Source: Panacagrimonas sp963975245
Lineage (GTDB): Bacteria; Pseudomonadota; Gammaproteobacteria; Nevskiales; Nevskiaceae
Direction of reading: 5' to 3'
Assembly: GCA_963975245.1 (NCBI GenBank)
Contig: CAXBFJ010000001.1
Coordinates: forward strand, 682,001 to 746,000
DNA length: 64,000 bases
Shown here: in pieces, positions 1 to 9,166 of the stretch
Layout of the letters: every line of letters begins with the position of its first letter
How positions within the stretch are numbered: the first letter of the stretch is position 1
The notes under the pieces: model-generated
Told to the model about the DNA's origin: nothing
The model's database searches: none
What the model saw: only the letters and a program-made list of their open reading frames with translations
Position numbers and translations under genes: made by a program

Positions 1-1
1 C

Positions 2-700
2 CTCACTCGCTGGCTGCTGACGCCAATAGCCGGCCTGATCATTACCGCCCTGTTGTTTCTGGCTTTGGGCTACATCATTCGAGGGCCGCAACACCAGGTG
101 TTTGAACGTCCGACGATTGTCGAAAACGTGCGTCTGGCGAAAGTGGAACCCGATACTGAGGAAGCCCCCGATCCGATCAAAGTTCTGGAAAATTCGCCGC
201 CGCCACCGCCGAGTGCACCACCGGCACTGGGCCGCCCGGATCTCCCCGCGCTGGAGATTCCCAGTATCGCGATCGAACCGGTGGAAGTGTCGAATATCTC
301 AGTGCCAATCGCCTTGGGTGCCAGCGGACTATCCCTGGGCAGTACGGGCCGCTTTTCCGGTTTCGGTAGTGGCGGAACCGGCAATGGCGCGGGAACCGGC
401 GGAAGCGGAACTGGCGGCGGCTGGGACGGAAAGCCTCTGGTTCCGCTTTCTACTGCTCGGCCGCAGATGCCGCAATGGGCTTGCGACAAGAAGCTTAATG
501 GGTGGGTGGAAGCCATCTTCACGGTGATGCCAAGCGGGCGCGTACAGCAAGTCCGGATTGTCGATGCGCAGCCGCGAGGTGTGTTCGAAGCAGCTGCAAT
601 TGAAAGTATTTCCAACTGGATTTATGCGCAGACCAAAAAGGCGGCAGAGGTCAAGCAGCGGGTCGAGATGAACTACGAAGACTGCGCCTACAACTGGTGA
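2..700 (+). CDS. TonB-family energy transducer, 5' end outside window
   Basis: The reading frame is open from the first base, and a hydrophobic anchor (about residues 9-24 of the visible part) begins at the edge, so the true start lies upstream. After the anchor comes a proline-rich stretch (PPPPPSAPPA), a glycine-rich linker around 340-420, and a TonB C-terminal domain over the last 80 residues with two cysteines (WACDKK and YEDCAYNW). This is the layout of a short TonB2-type protein that passes proton-motive-force energy from ExbB/ExbD to outer-membrane receptors. The stop overlaps the next gene by one base. ExbB/ExbD are expected upstream but are not in the window. The family is clear; the receptor served cannot be told. 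Confidence 0.85.
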   Translation, partial: LTRWLLTPIAGLIITALLFLALGYIIRGPQHQVFERPTIVENVRLAKVEPDTEEAPDPIKVLENSPPPPPSAPPALGRPDLPALEIPSIAIEPVEVSNISVPIALGASGLSLGSTGRFSGFGSGGTGNGAGTGGSGTGGGWDGKPLVPLSTARPQMPQWACDKKLNGWVEAIFTVMPSGRVQQVRIVDAQPRGVFEAAAIESISNWIYAQTKKAAEVKQRVEMNYEDCAYNW

Positions 701-3321
701 TGCGCAGTTTGTTTCATCGAATGCGCTTGCTTGGTAACGCTCGCATATTGCGTGTCGTTGCGATGGCCACGCTCAAAGTGCAGGCAGCGTTTCTGCTTGC
801 AAGCAATCTTGCGCAGGCTGAACAGTACCGAAGTGAGGTGCGGGAGATTGCGCCGCCGCCAGAACAGCAGGTCTCCAGCGATCCCGCGACGCTGCTCAAA
901 TCGACCCGAGACCCCTATGCACGGGCGTTGCTGCTAAGGGATATGGCCGCTACTGCTGCCGCCAAAAAAGACTATGCCAAGGCGCAGAAGTATCTTCAGC
1001 AGGCGCTTGCGACCAAGGCCTTGTCTGGCCCGGCGGCAGAATTGATGCAGAAAGACCTTGCGGCACTGGCACTGGCCACCGGAGATCTGAAAAGTCAGCG
1101 ACCACAGCTCGAGGCATTGGTCGCATCGGGCCATGCCACCGCGCAGGTGCGGGTCGCGCTCGGCGCTGCCTATTTGCAGGAGAAGCGTTATCGCGACGCC
1201 ATTCCGCATCTGGTCAGGGGTATTGAAGAATCCGGTGCCCCGGAACGAAGCTGGCGGCAGGCGCTGGTGTCGGCCTATGTCGGCGCTGGTGAGGATCGCA
1301 AGGCAGCCGGTTTGCTGGAGCGTCTGCTGCGCGAAGAACCCGCTGACGACAAGGGGTGGCTTCAGTTGTCCGCCCTTTACCTGAAATCGGGTGAGAAACT
1401 TCGCGCACAGGCCACCATGGAAATTGCGGAGCAACTCGGATACCTGACGACGGTGGAACAGCGTCTGGGCCTGATCAGCCTGACGGGTCAGATTGGGGCG
1501 CCGTTTGAGGCAGCCTCTGTTCTGCAGGGCTGGATGAAGCAGCAGTTGATACCAGAGGGGCTGGCCAACCAGCAGTTGTTGGCGGCCCTGTGGGTACGCG
1601 CACGTGAACCCCAGCTGGCGTTGAAGGTTCTGAACACGATTGCAGCTGCCCGGCCCAGTCGCGGCGTTTATGAGCAGATGGCGCAACTCCATCTCGAGCA
1701 GGAAGATTACACGCGTGCATCGCAAGCGCTGTCGCAGGCGCTCGATCTCGGCAAACCCAGCGGTGAACTGCTGATGAGCCTGGGACTGGCGCGTTATCAA
1801 TTGGCAGACGTAGAAGGTGCATCGAACGCTTTTTCCCGAGCTGCGGAGTTCGCATCTCAGAAGAAGCTGGCCTCCGATTGGCTGCGATATCTGGTGTCTG
1901 GTCGTGCCCGCGAACAGGCTCTGGCGGCGGCTGCTCAGGCGCAGCGACGGCAAGCCAGTGAAGTGACGCTGAGTGACCGAATGCTGGGGCAGGGCATGCG
2001 CTTGGCTGACGCAGCGCCAGAGGGCGTCAGTGATGATGACTTGGACAGGAAAGTGGCTTCTTCACTGACGCCTGTTGGAGCCGAGCAGAGTGCAAATGCA
2101 GACGGCAGCATCCCTGCCTGGACTGGCGGAATTCTACCGTCGCAGTGGCCGGTGAAATTTCGAAAAGGCGCGCATCTGGAAAATCCTTATGCAGCGGACA
2201 AGCCCCTGTTCACCATCACTGCCAACAATGTGGATCGCTACAAGGACAGACTGTCCAAGGGGCATCGTGAGTTGATCAGGCAGCGGCCGGGTTATCGAAT
2301 GCCGGTGTATCCGTCGCGCCGGAGCGTGTCCTATCCATCTCAAATCTATGCGTCCACGCAGGCCAATATCGGCACTGCCAAGTTGCGAGGGTCGGACTGG
2401 CTGGAGGGAGCGAAGCTGGGCTTTCCGTTTCCAAAGCCGGAGTCGGGTGTGGAGGTGATGTGGAACCATCGCGTTCGTTATCGCGGCGACTCGGCAGAGT
2501 TTCAGAGCCGACAGATGGTGGTCAGCGCGCGCGGTGAAAAAGGAGTTGAGGTGACCCTGCAGGAACGGGCCTGGTTTCGATACGGCAACGTCAGAAATCC
2601 GGCCAATATCCTCAAGCAGCCGGTGCTGTTGTACTACCTGCTGCGCTATAGCGGCATCGGTCTGAACAACTTTGTGGCCCTGGTGCACGAAACAGCCAAT
2701 TCCGAAGAGCGGCCTCGCGCCGTGTGGGTTGCGCCACCGGGGGCCCGGAAACTGTTTCGCATTCCGGCGGTGGGTTATGACCAGCCTTATCCGGGGACCG
2801 AGGGCATGTATTTCCTCGACATGGTGGATATGTACAACGGGGCCTTTGATCGATATGTCTGGACCCTGAAGGGCAAGCGGGAAATATACGTGCCCTACAA
2901 CAGTTATCGCATTTCCAGTCCTGCACGCCGCTACGACACCTTATTGCAGGATCGCTTCCTTAGCCCTGACGATGCTCGCTACGAGTTGCATCGTGTCTGG
3001 GTGGTCGAGGCCAACGAGCGAGGTGGAAAGCGGCATAGCTTTGGCGTGCGCAGGTTCTATGTGGACGAAGATTCCTGGAATGTCCTGCTGGTTGAAAACC
3101 ACGACCGCAAGGGAAAGCTATGGCGCTTCCAGGAAGGGCATCTGCTGCCGCAGTACGACATACAGGCGGCCAACTGTTTGCCGGTGGCCACTTACGATTT
3201 GCAGGATGGTCGCTACTTCGTCAATCGTCTGATCGCGGAGGAGCCGCCGGGAGGCTACAGCCTGCCGATGACAAAGAATGAATTCGCACCCGCAGCAGTC
3301 AAGGCGCGTTACCTGCGCTAG
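700..3321 (+). CDS. TPR-repeat protein fused to a DUF1329 domain
   Basis: This is a single uninterrupted frame of 873 codons. The N-terminus has a basic stretch and hydrophobic segment ending LAQA, which looks like a signal peptide. Residues about 50-410 are helical TPR-like repeats (for example AKAQKYLQQAL and ASQALSQALDLG). From about residue 445 to the end it is a complete DUF1329 domain, opening with the family-typical LTPVGAEQSANADGSIPAWT. TPR proteins are common partners of TonB2 systems. DUF1329 proteins are periplasmic/outer-membrane proteins that I know as separate genes, often beside DUF1302 and RND exporters. The start is ATG at 700, overlapping the tonB stop (TGATG); GTG at 697 is possible. 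Coupling to TonB suggests an envelope role, perhaps in uptake of a hydrophobic ligand; that is inference. Confidence 0.85.
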   Translation: MRSLFHRMRLLGNARILRVVAMATLKVQAAFLLASNLAQAEQYRSEVREIAPPPEQQVSSDPATLLKSTRDPYARALLLRDMAATAAAKKDYAKAQKYLQQALATKALSGPAAELMQKDLAALALATGDLKSQRPQLEALVASGHATAQVRVALGAAYLQEKRYRDAIPHLVRGIEESGAPERSWRQALVSAYVGAGEDRKAAGLLERLLREEPADDKGWLQLSALYLKSGEKLRAQATMEIAEQLGYLTTVEQRLGLISLTGQIGAPFEAASVLQGWMKQQLIPEGLANQQLLAALWVRAREPQLALKVLNTIAAARPSRGVYEQMAQLHLEQEDYTRASQALSQALDLGKPSGELLMSLGLARYQLADVEGASNAFSRAAEFASQKKLASDWLRYLVSGRAREQALAAAAQAQRRQASEVTLSDRMLGQGMRLADAAPEGVSDDDLDRKVASSLTPVGAEQSANADGSIPAWTGGILPSQWPVKFRKGAHLENPYAADKPLFTITANNVDRYKDRLSKGHRELIRQRPGYRMPVYPSRRSVSYPSQIYASTQANIGTAKLRGSDWLEGAKLGFPFPKPESGVEVMWNHRVRYRGDSAEFQSRQMVVSARGEKGVEVTLQERAWFRYGNVRNPANILKQPVLLYYLLRYSGIGLNNFVALVHETANSEERPRAVWVAPPGARKLFRIPAVGYDQPYPGTEGMYFLDMVDMYNGAFDRYVWTLKGKREIYVPYNSYRISSPARRYDTLLQDRFLSPDDARYELHRVWVVEANERGGKRHSFGVRRFYVDEDSWNVLLVENHDRKGKLWRFQEGHLLPQYDIQAANCLPVATYDLQDGRYFVNRLIAEEPPGGYSLPMTKNEFAPAAVKARYLR

Positions 3322-3338
3322 CCAAAGCGCAGCAAGGC

Positions 3339-4577
3339 TTAATCCTTGTTGGTGGTAAGGCGATTGACAAGCTGAAGCGATGGCTTTTCCTTGCCGTCCG
3401 ACCATTCACGAACGCAGTCACGTTCGTCATTTTTTGCGCGATATAATGCGGTATCTGCGTTGCCAATCATTTCTTCCATGCTCAGGTGATCCGCAGCCGT
3501 GGCGCAGGCCACGCCGATGCTGCAGGTCACCCGCACGTGCCCCGGCATTTCCAGCTTCTTGATGGCCTCGCGAAGATCTTCTGCTCTTGACAGGGCATTG
3601 GCCCGATCGGTGTCGTAGAGGAAGACAGCGAATTCTTCACCACCCAGGCGTCCGGCGAGATCCAGTGGTCGGCGGGCATGGTCGATGACGACGCGTGCGA
3701 CCTGTCGCAGGCACTCGTCCCCGGCAAGATGCCCGTAGACATCGTTGAAGCGCTTGAAGTAATCGATATCGAGCCCTAGGACAGCCGCGGGGCGCCCCTC
3801 ACGACGGGCCTGGCTCAGTAGTTTGTCGCCGCGTGAATAAAAGCTGCGATGGTTGTAGGTGCCGGTGAGCGGGTCGCGTTCCGACATGCCCTGATACAGC
3901 TGACTCTCCAGCCAGGCGATGCGCTGCGTTTTTTCCTGAAGGAAGCAGGCGATGCTGCCCAACAAGGTTGTGGATCCCAGGAAAAAGCTGATCTCGAAGA
4001 TCTGCAGGGGAGATATCCGCACCAGCACCATCAGTAATGGACCGGCGATAACTGTCAGAAGGGCCAAGACCGAAGCCTCGCTCCAGACCAGGCCCAGGAG
4101 GAAGAAGTCATAGAGCAGCTGGATCATCAGGTACTCGAAAGGCACGTCCACGCCGCGCGATGCCGCGAGTCCAGCCACCAACAGCATTCCAAACGTATGA
4201 AACCACGCACCTAGCCGCGCAATGTTCAGGGTGTAGCGCCAGGGCTCCTTCATGTAGCTGGCTACCAGCAGGGCAATATTGCCGGGCATGGCAAACAGCA
4301 TCAGCGTTCCCCAGAGCAAAGGACTGCTGAAGGTCTGGATGGTGGCGGCGTCATGGACCATGAAGATGGAGTACAGAACCATGCCCACGACCACAACAAT
4401 TCTTTGCAGGGTCAGAACCGACAAGGCGCGGTGTTTCAGATAGCCATGTTCAAGCGCACCAGAGAAGCTCAACAACAGTGATGAAAACCAGGTTGGGCCC
4501 TTGCTGCTCAGGCGGTCGAGCTCTGCCCTGACCCGCAAGGGGTCATAGTTCACGTCGCTGGCGAAATCACGCTTCAT
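3339..4577 (-). CDS. Membrane-bound diguanylate cyclase (GGDEF domain)
   Basis: The 412-residue protein has roughly six hydrophobic segments between residues 55 and 212, forming an integral-membrane sensor region of no type I can name. A GGDEF domain follows from about 230. The catalytic motif is GGEEF at 312-316, and the allosteric inhibition site RxxD (RPLD, 303-306) stands five residues before it. It should therefore be an active, product-inhibited c-di-GMP synthase. No EAL or PAS domain is visible. The gene converges on the TPR-DUF1329 gene with 17 bases between stops, where a short dyad (CAAGG/CCTTG, 3333-3348) overlaps the stop. It has its own upstream region, so it is probably transcribed alone. 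Confidence 0.9.
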   Translation of the reverse strand: MKRDFASDVNYDPLRVRAELDRLSSKGPTWFSSLLLSFSGALEHGYLKHRALSVLTLQRIVVVVGMVLYSIFMVHDAATIQTFSSPLLWGTLMLFAMPGNIALLVASYMKEPWRYTLNIARLGAWFHTFGMLLVAGLAASRGVDVPFEYLMIQLLYDFFLLGLVWSEASVLALLTVIAGPLLMVLVRISPLQIFEISFFLGSTTLLGSIACFLQEKTQRIAWLESQLYQGMSERDPLTGTYNHRSFYSRGDKLLSQARREGRPAAVLGLDIDYFKRFNDVYGHLAGDECLRQVARVVIDHARRPLDLAGRLGGEEFAVFLYDTDRANALSRAEDLREAIKKLEMPGHVRVTCSIGVACATAADHLSMEEMIGNADTALYRAKNDERDCVREWSDGKEKPSLQLVNRLTTNKD

Positions 4578-4860
4578 GCGAAATGTGGCTCAATAAGCAT
4601 GCCGACTCTCTGATCAATGGAGCTAAATGCTTGTTAAGAACTTTTAAGTTGCTCCGAACGTGCGCTAAAGCTAGCGCATCTGGCATGAAAACCGGACGGG
4701 CGGCCGAGCATTGGGCCTGAACGGCGTGCAGCGCGTCACAGTTCCGATCCGGTCATTGACCGCAGGAATCATGGACCCTGCCTATGCGGTCATCCTGTGA
4801 GAAGCCATAGCTGACAAAAAAGTCATCTTTTGTCGGATGGCGGTGCCAGGCGGTGCGTGC
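4578..4860 (-). promoter_or_regulatory. Intergenic region with three dyads
   Basis: This is the longest gene-free stretch, between the end of the exporter operon and the diguanylate cyclase start. It holds three inverted repeats. GACAAAA/TTTTGTC lies at 4813-4834. TGACCGCA/TGCGGTCA, a perfect 8-bp stem, lies at 4757-4792. TGCGCTA/TAGCGCA, a perfect 7-bp stem with a 4-base loop, lies at 4661-4678, about 85 bases before the cyclase start. The first two are placed to end exporter transcription; the last could be an operator or leader hairpin. No convincing -35/-10 pair was found by eye. Confidence 0.4.
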
Positions 4861-6048
4861 TCAGTGCTGGCGAAGGGCCTCGGCCACAGGCATACGCGCC
4901 GCCTTGAGCGCCGGGAACAGGCCGCCGAGGGCGCCAATGACGCAGGCCCAGACGACACCCTCTATTAGCAAATCAGGCGTGACACGAAACGCGAAGGCAA
5001 CCTGGCTGAAGGTCTGGAAGTTCAGGGTGGAGACCGTGTAGCCATTGAACACCACGTAAGCGATGGCAGCGCCCAACAAGGCGCCCAGCAATGCCAGCAA
5101 CAAGGCCTCTGCCAGTACGGATAACACCACATGAACGGCGTTGAATCCGAGTGCGCGCAGCGTCGCGATTTCCGTCATCCGCGTCGAGACTGCCGCGTAC
5201 ATGGTGTTCAGGGCGCCAAAAACGGCACCGATGCCCATGATCACTGACACCGTGTAGCCCAGAATGGTGATGAATTTCTCCAGCCCTTCCGAGCGCGAGG
5301 CGTAGTAATCGGGTTCTCTCTGGACGCCCACATTGAAGCGCGGGTCAGTGGTGATGCGGTCCTTGAAGGCTCGCAAGGTCAGAGGCGAGTCGTCCTCAAG
5401 TTGTGCGGTGACCGTGGCGTAGAAGGTAGACCGCAAAGCGGCATGCAGGCTGGAAATATCGGCCCATATTTCGGATTCGTGGACATCGCCGCCGGTCTCA
5501 AAAATGCCCACCACCGGCCAAGCGCCATCCCGGACTTCGACCAGACTGCCAATTTCCAAACCAGCATATTGGTCAAGTGCGCTACGGCCGACAATCACTT
5601 CGCGCTTGCCATCTTCGAACATGCGTCCGGCAATAATTCTGGCTTCGGGTCTCACGCGTAAGACATCCGAGCTGGTGCCACGAACAACCACATTGGCACC
5701 AGAGGATTCGCCGCGTTTGCGGACGTCTGTGAGGATGTAGCGTTCTGCAATGGCGATGGGCTTTCCGTCAACGTCTTTGCGGATGCCGGGTAGTTCGCGC
5801 ACGGTGTTCCAGGTTTCCACGCTGAGCACGCTGGCCAATTCATCGTTGGAGCCGGCCCGCATGACCATGGCCCGATCAGGTCGACCGGTGGAGGCGAGGG
5901 TGGATCTGAACCCTTCGGCCATGGCCAGCAGCGCGATGAGCACGCCCACGACGCCGGCAATGCCGATGACGATGACCAGCGAACTACCCAGGCGTTGTGG
6001 AATGGTCCGCAGGTTAAGAGCCGTGATGGCCAGGATCTGCCGAATCAT
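4861..6048 (-). CDS. FtsX/MacB-type ABC transporter permease (second permease)
   Basis: The 395-residue protein has the FtsX-like arrangement: one membrane helix near residues 20-45, a periplasmic domain of about 220 residues, then three membrane helices in the last 130. The ending (LKAARMPVAEALRQ) is typical of the family. Such permeases do not form a substrate tunnel but couple ATP hydrolysis to periplasmic movement (mechanotransmission). It follows the first permease after two bases and closes an adaptor-ATPase-permease-permease operon. With two different permeases, the complex is probably a heterodimer. The substrate is unknown. Confidence 0.88.
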   Translation of the reverse strand: MIRQILAITALNLRTIPQRLGSSLVIVIGIAGVVGVLIALLAMAEGFRSTLASTGRPDRAMVMRAGSNDELASVLSVETWNTVRELPGIRKDVDGKPIAIAERYILTDVRKRGESSGANVVVRGTSSDVLRVRPEARIIAGRMFEDGKREVIVGRSALDQYAGLEIGSLVEVRDGAWPVVGIFETGGDVHESEIWADISSLHAALRSTFYATVTAQLEDDSPLTLRAFKDRITTDPRFNVGVQREPDYYASRSEGLEKFITILGYTVSVIMGIGAVFGALNTMYAAVSTRMTEIATLRALGFNAVHVVLSVLAEALLLALLGALLGAAIAYVVFNGYTVSTLNFQTFSQVAFAFRVTPDLLIEGVVWACVIGALGGLFPALKAARMPVAEALRQH

Positions 6049-6050
6049 GA

Positions 6051-7214
6051 TCAGTGGCCTCCCAACGCATTGACGATGTCCAGGCGCATGGCCCGCCTGG
6101 CGGGCAGGGCGCCGACCAAAAGCGCCAAAGCCGCTGCGATGCCCATGCCGCGCAGCACATCAGGGGCCGTCAGCGCCATGCCGGAAAAATTGCCGGGCAA
6201 CTGCGGCACGAGTCCCGGCAACAACAGTGCCGTCAGTAGCAGGCCAAGACCGGCTGAGAGCAGACAGAGCAGGCCGGATTCGGCTAGCACCAGCATGAGC
6301 ACCTGGCCGTGGCGATACCCCAGGGTTTTGAGCACGGCCAGTTCCGGGACGCGTTCGCGCACGCTCTGCATCATGGTGTTGCCGGTCAGCAGCAGGAGTG
6401 TGAACAGTACCGCGCCCATGATCGAGCTGATGATGAAGCCGATATCACCCAGTTGCTTGACGAAGGACTGGTTGAAGGCTTTTTCGTTCTGGGTCTTGGT
6501 TGGATTGGGTGAGTTGGCAAACAGGGCATCGATGCGCGATGCAACCTCCGCAACATTGGCACCTTTCTCCACCCGGGTGACGAACCAGCCCACGGTGCCC
6601 TGTGCGAACAGTCGGGTGTCGTCAAAGTAGTCGTGCCGGATCAGCATCATCTCGATCTGTGCCCGCTGAGCCGGCTTGGCTGCGTCAAAAATACCGACGA
6701 TGTCGAAGTCCCAGGCGTTGGTGCGGTCTGCCTTGGGCCAGATCGTGGACTGGATAGGCACCGTGTCGCCCAGCTTCCAGCCGAAGCGATCTGCCAAGGT
6801 CTTTGCCACCACAACCCCGGTCTTGGTTTGGGTCAGCTTTTCGCGCTGCGCCGGGTCCAGGACAATCTCTGGGTAGAGTTCCAGATAGGTTTCCACGTCA
6901 GCAGGAAACTGCGCGAAGAAATTGGCCTCTGTCTGATAGATGCCGCCAAACCAGGTGGCGTGTGTAGCAAGCGCTACTCCTTCTACGCCCTTGATCTGCT
7001 GGTAGTAGGCGTAGGGCAGGATCTGAGTCAGGGAGTATTTGCCGGTCGTGACCAGGCGATCCGAGTCGGAAACCTCCACACCCGCATTGATGGCGTGGTT
7101 GAAGGCGCTGAGCAGGCCATAGAGCAGAAATGCCACGATGATCGACAGACCCGTGTAGATCGTGCGCGGCTTTCGTCGCCACAGTGCAGCCCAGAGGAGG
7201 GGTAGGTATTTCAT
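6051..7214 (-). CDS. FtsX/MacB-type ABC transporter permease (first permease)
   Basis: The 387-residue protein has a membrane helix at about 18-40, a large periplasmic domain, and three C-terminal helices. It ends with the family-typical LPARRAMRLDIVNALGGH. It is only distantly similar to its neighbour by eye, so the two are likely to be unlike halves of one inner-membrane complex. The gene sits 13 bases after the ATPase and 2 bases before the second permease. It is probably part of a tripartite exporter with the HlyD-like adaptor, resembling MacAB or DevBCA; an outer-membrane channel is not encoded here. Confidence 0.88.
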   Translation of the reverse strand: MKYLPLLWAALWRRKPRTIYTGLSIIVAFLLYGLLSAFNHAINAGVEVSDSDRLVTTGKYSLTQILPYAYYQQIKGVEGVALATHATWFGGIYQTEANFFAQFPADVETYLELYPEIVLDPAQREKLTQTKTGVVVAKTLADRFGWKLGDTVPIQSTIWPKADRTNAWDFDIVGIFDAAKPAQRAQIEMMLIRHDYFDDTRLFAQGTVGWFVTRVEKGANVAEVASRIDALFANSPNPTKTQNEKAFNQSFVKQLGDIGFIISSIMGAVLFTLLLLTGNTMMQSVRERVPELAVLKTLGYRHGQVLMLVLAESGLLCLLSAGLGLLLTALLLPGLVPQLPGNFSGMALTAPDVLRGMGIAAALALLVGALPARRAMRLDIVNALGGH

Positions 7215-7227
7215 GCTCGCGGCGCGA

Positions 7228-7917
7228 TCAGGCGGGTGCCTGTTCGACCAGATTGCCCTTGTCCAGGTGCAGTTGATGGCTTGCGTATGACGCCGCCTTG
7301 GGGTCGTGGGTCACCATCACGATGGTCTTGCCATGCTCGCGATTCAGCGCCTGCAGCAGGCCAAGGATCTCGTCAGCGGTGCTGCGGTCCAGATCGCCCG
7401 TGGGTTCGTCGCAGATCAACAGACTGGGATCGGCGACCAGGGCGCGGGCAATGGCTACGCGCTGTGCCTGACCGCCGGACAATTCGCCTGGCTTGTGCCC
7501 AGCTCGATCGGAAAGGCCCACCACTGCCAGTGCGGCTGCTACGTGTTGTGCACGTTGTTTTGCAGAGAGCTTGGTCAGGAGCAGCGGCAGTTCCACATTG
7601 CGGGCCGCGCTCAGGACGGGAAGCAGGTTGTAAAACTGAAAAATGAAGCCAACGTGACGCGCCCGCCACGCAGACAAGCCAGCCGAACTCAGTGTCTCCA
7701 GTGCAGAGCCGGCAACCATGACACTGCCACTGCTGGTGCGGTCCAGTCCGCCCACCAGATTGAGCAATGTTGTTTTTCCGGAACCCGAGGGGCCCATCAG
7801 CGCCAGGAAATCACCTTCCGCGATGTCCAGGCTCAGGTTATGGAGCACCTCAACCTTTTGCTTTCCGCGCACGTAATGCTTGGACACATTGCGAACCTGG
7901 ATCAGTGGATTGTTCAC
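7228..7917 (-). CDS. LolD/MacB-type ABC transporter ATPase
   Basis: This 229-residue ATPase has a full set of motifs: Walker A GPSGSGKTT near residue 42, signature LSGGQAQR, and Walker B LLICDEPTGDLD. The sequence around the Q-loop and the GDLD end of Walker B are those of the LolD/MacB group that works with FtsX-type permeases. The start is GTG at 7917, and its ribosome binding site (AGGAG) overlaps the last codons of the upstream adaptor gene. It energises the two permeases encoded immediately downstream. Confidence 0.93.
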   Translation of the reverse strand: MNNPLIQVRNVSKHYVRGKQKVEVLHNLSLDIAEGDFLALMGPSGSGKTTLLNLVGGLDRTSSGSVMVAGSALETLSSAGLSAWRARHVGFIFQFYNLLPVLSAARNVELPLLLTKLSAKQRAQHVAAALAVVGLSDRAGHKPGELSGGQAQRVAIARALVADPSLLICDEPTGDLDRSTADEILGLLQALNREHGKTIVMVTHDPKAASYASHQLHLDKGNLVEQAPA

Positions 7918-7923
7918 CGGTGT

Positions 7924-9162
7924 TTACTCCTGTTCCAATCTGACGGCCATGCCGTCCTGATAATGCGCCAGATTACCCACAGCCAATGTTTCTCCGCCCT
8001 GCAGTCCGGCCAGCACTTCTAGGGAATTGCCGCGTTTAGCGCCGGTCTTGATGGCGCGACGTTCGAGGGTCTGATCCTTGACCAGGAACACCACGGCCTG
8101 AGTGTCATCGTCGAGCACCGCCTGGCTTTCTACCAGAATTTTTGGAGCCGACGGCGCTTCACTATCTTCGGCTTCAGCATCTGCTGCGGTCAGAAAACTG
8201 ACGCGAATGCCCATCTCCGGAAGGATGCGTGGGTCCTGTACGGACAGGCCAATGCGGACCTTGACGGTCGCCTTGCTGCGATCTGCCGTGGGCACGACCG
8301 CGATCACCTCGGAAGGAATTTTCCAGTCGGGGTAGGCGTTCAACCGGCTTTCCACCGGCTGACCCGGCTGTACGCGGTTGATGAAGTTCTCATTGACATC
8401 AACCTCGATCTCCAGCGAATCCATATCCACCAGCGTACCGATGCCGGTTCGCGTGCCGTCGCCACCGGCAGACAGCGGCGAGATCATCTCTCCAGGTTGT
8501 GCATTCTTGACGGTGATCACGCCGTCAAATGGAGCGTGCACAACGGTGTCTGCTTTCTGCTGCGCGAGCACGTCCAGGTTGCGCTGTGAAACCGTCACGT
8601 TGCTGCGCACGCTTTGCAGCCGGGCCTGCAGTGAATCGACACTGGCGCGCGCACTGTCCAGTGCGGAATCACTGAGCAGCTTGCGTGCGGAGAGTTCCTG
8701 CGTGCGCTTGAGATTGCGCTGCGCATCGGCCAGCTGGACCTGCACCTCGGCGAGCTGTGCTTTGCTGGCGGCCAATTGTGATTCGCCCAGTGCGATCTGA
8801 GCCAGAATGTTGGCGTCATCGATGCGGGCCAGAACGTCGCCTTCGGACACCCGTGTACCTTCTTCGATAAACAGCTCCATGACCTTGCCGGTCACCTTGG
8901 AAGACACCGTTGCTCGCCGGCGCGCGACCACATAGCCCGATGCGTCCAGGACCGAAGCCGAAACGTCGCTTGCGCCCGCCAGCCGGACCACGCTGGTTTT
9001 GATCAGGGGTGGCGGCGCTGGCTTGAGTTTGAAGTAGGCCGCGCCGACGATGAGCAGTACGATCAACAACAACAGAACCCATCGCCACGCTGGCGTGCCT
9101 GAATCCGCAAACGGTTCGCGTTCGATCTTGAGTTTGTTCAGAAGATCGGACTGCTCGCTCAT
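7924..9162 (-). CDS. HlyD/RND-type periplasmic adaptor (membrane fusion protein)
   Basis: The 412-residue protein starts at the ATG at 9162; a longer frame to 9234 would overlap hisD and is rejected. It has one N-terminal membrane helix (about residues 24-45), a barrel-sandwich/lipoyl half-motif, a long alpha-helical hairpin rich in Ala, Gln and Leu (about 105-195), the second lipoyl half (VHAPFDGVITVKNAQPGE), then beta-barrel and membrane-proximal domains. This is the periplasmic link of a tripartite exporter. It begins four bases after the hisD stop, so it is translated from the same message as the histidine genes. Confidence 0.92.
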   Translation of the reverse strand: MSEQSDLLNKLKIEREPFADSGTPAWRWVLLLLIVLLIVGAAYFKLKPAPPPLIKTSVVRLAGASDVSASVLDASGYVVARRRATVSSKVTGKVMELFIEEGTRVSEGDVLARIDDANILAQIALGESQLAASKAQLAEVQVQLADAQRNLKRTQELSARKLLSDSALDSARASVDSLQARLQSVRSNVTVSQRNLDVLAQQKADTVVHAPFDGVITVKNAQPGEMISPLSAGGDGTRTGIGTLVDMDSLEIEVDVNENFINRVQPGQPVESRLNAYPDWKIPSEVIAVVPTADRSKATVKVRIGLSVQDPRILPEMGIRVSFLTAADAEAEDSEAPSAPKILVESQAVLDDDTQAVVFLVKDQTLERRAIKTGAKRGNSLEVLAGLQGGETLAVGNLAHYQDGMAVRLEQE

Positions 9163-9166
9163 GGTC

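Noticed and set aside
934..1953. A 339-codon open frame on the minus strand inside the TPR gene
   Set aside because: It lies wholly opposite a gene with clear TPR and DUF1329 domains, its translation matches no family I know, and GC-rich sequence gives such antisense frames by chance.
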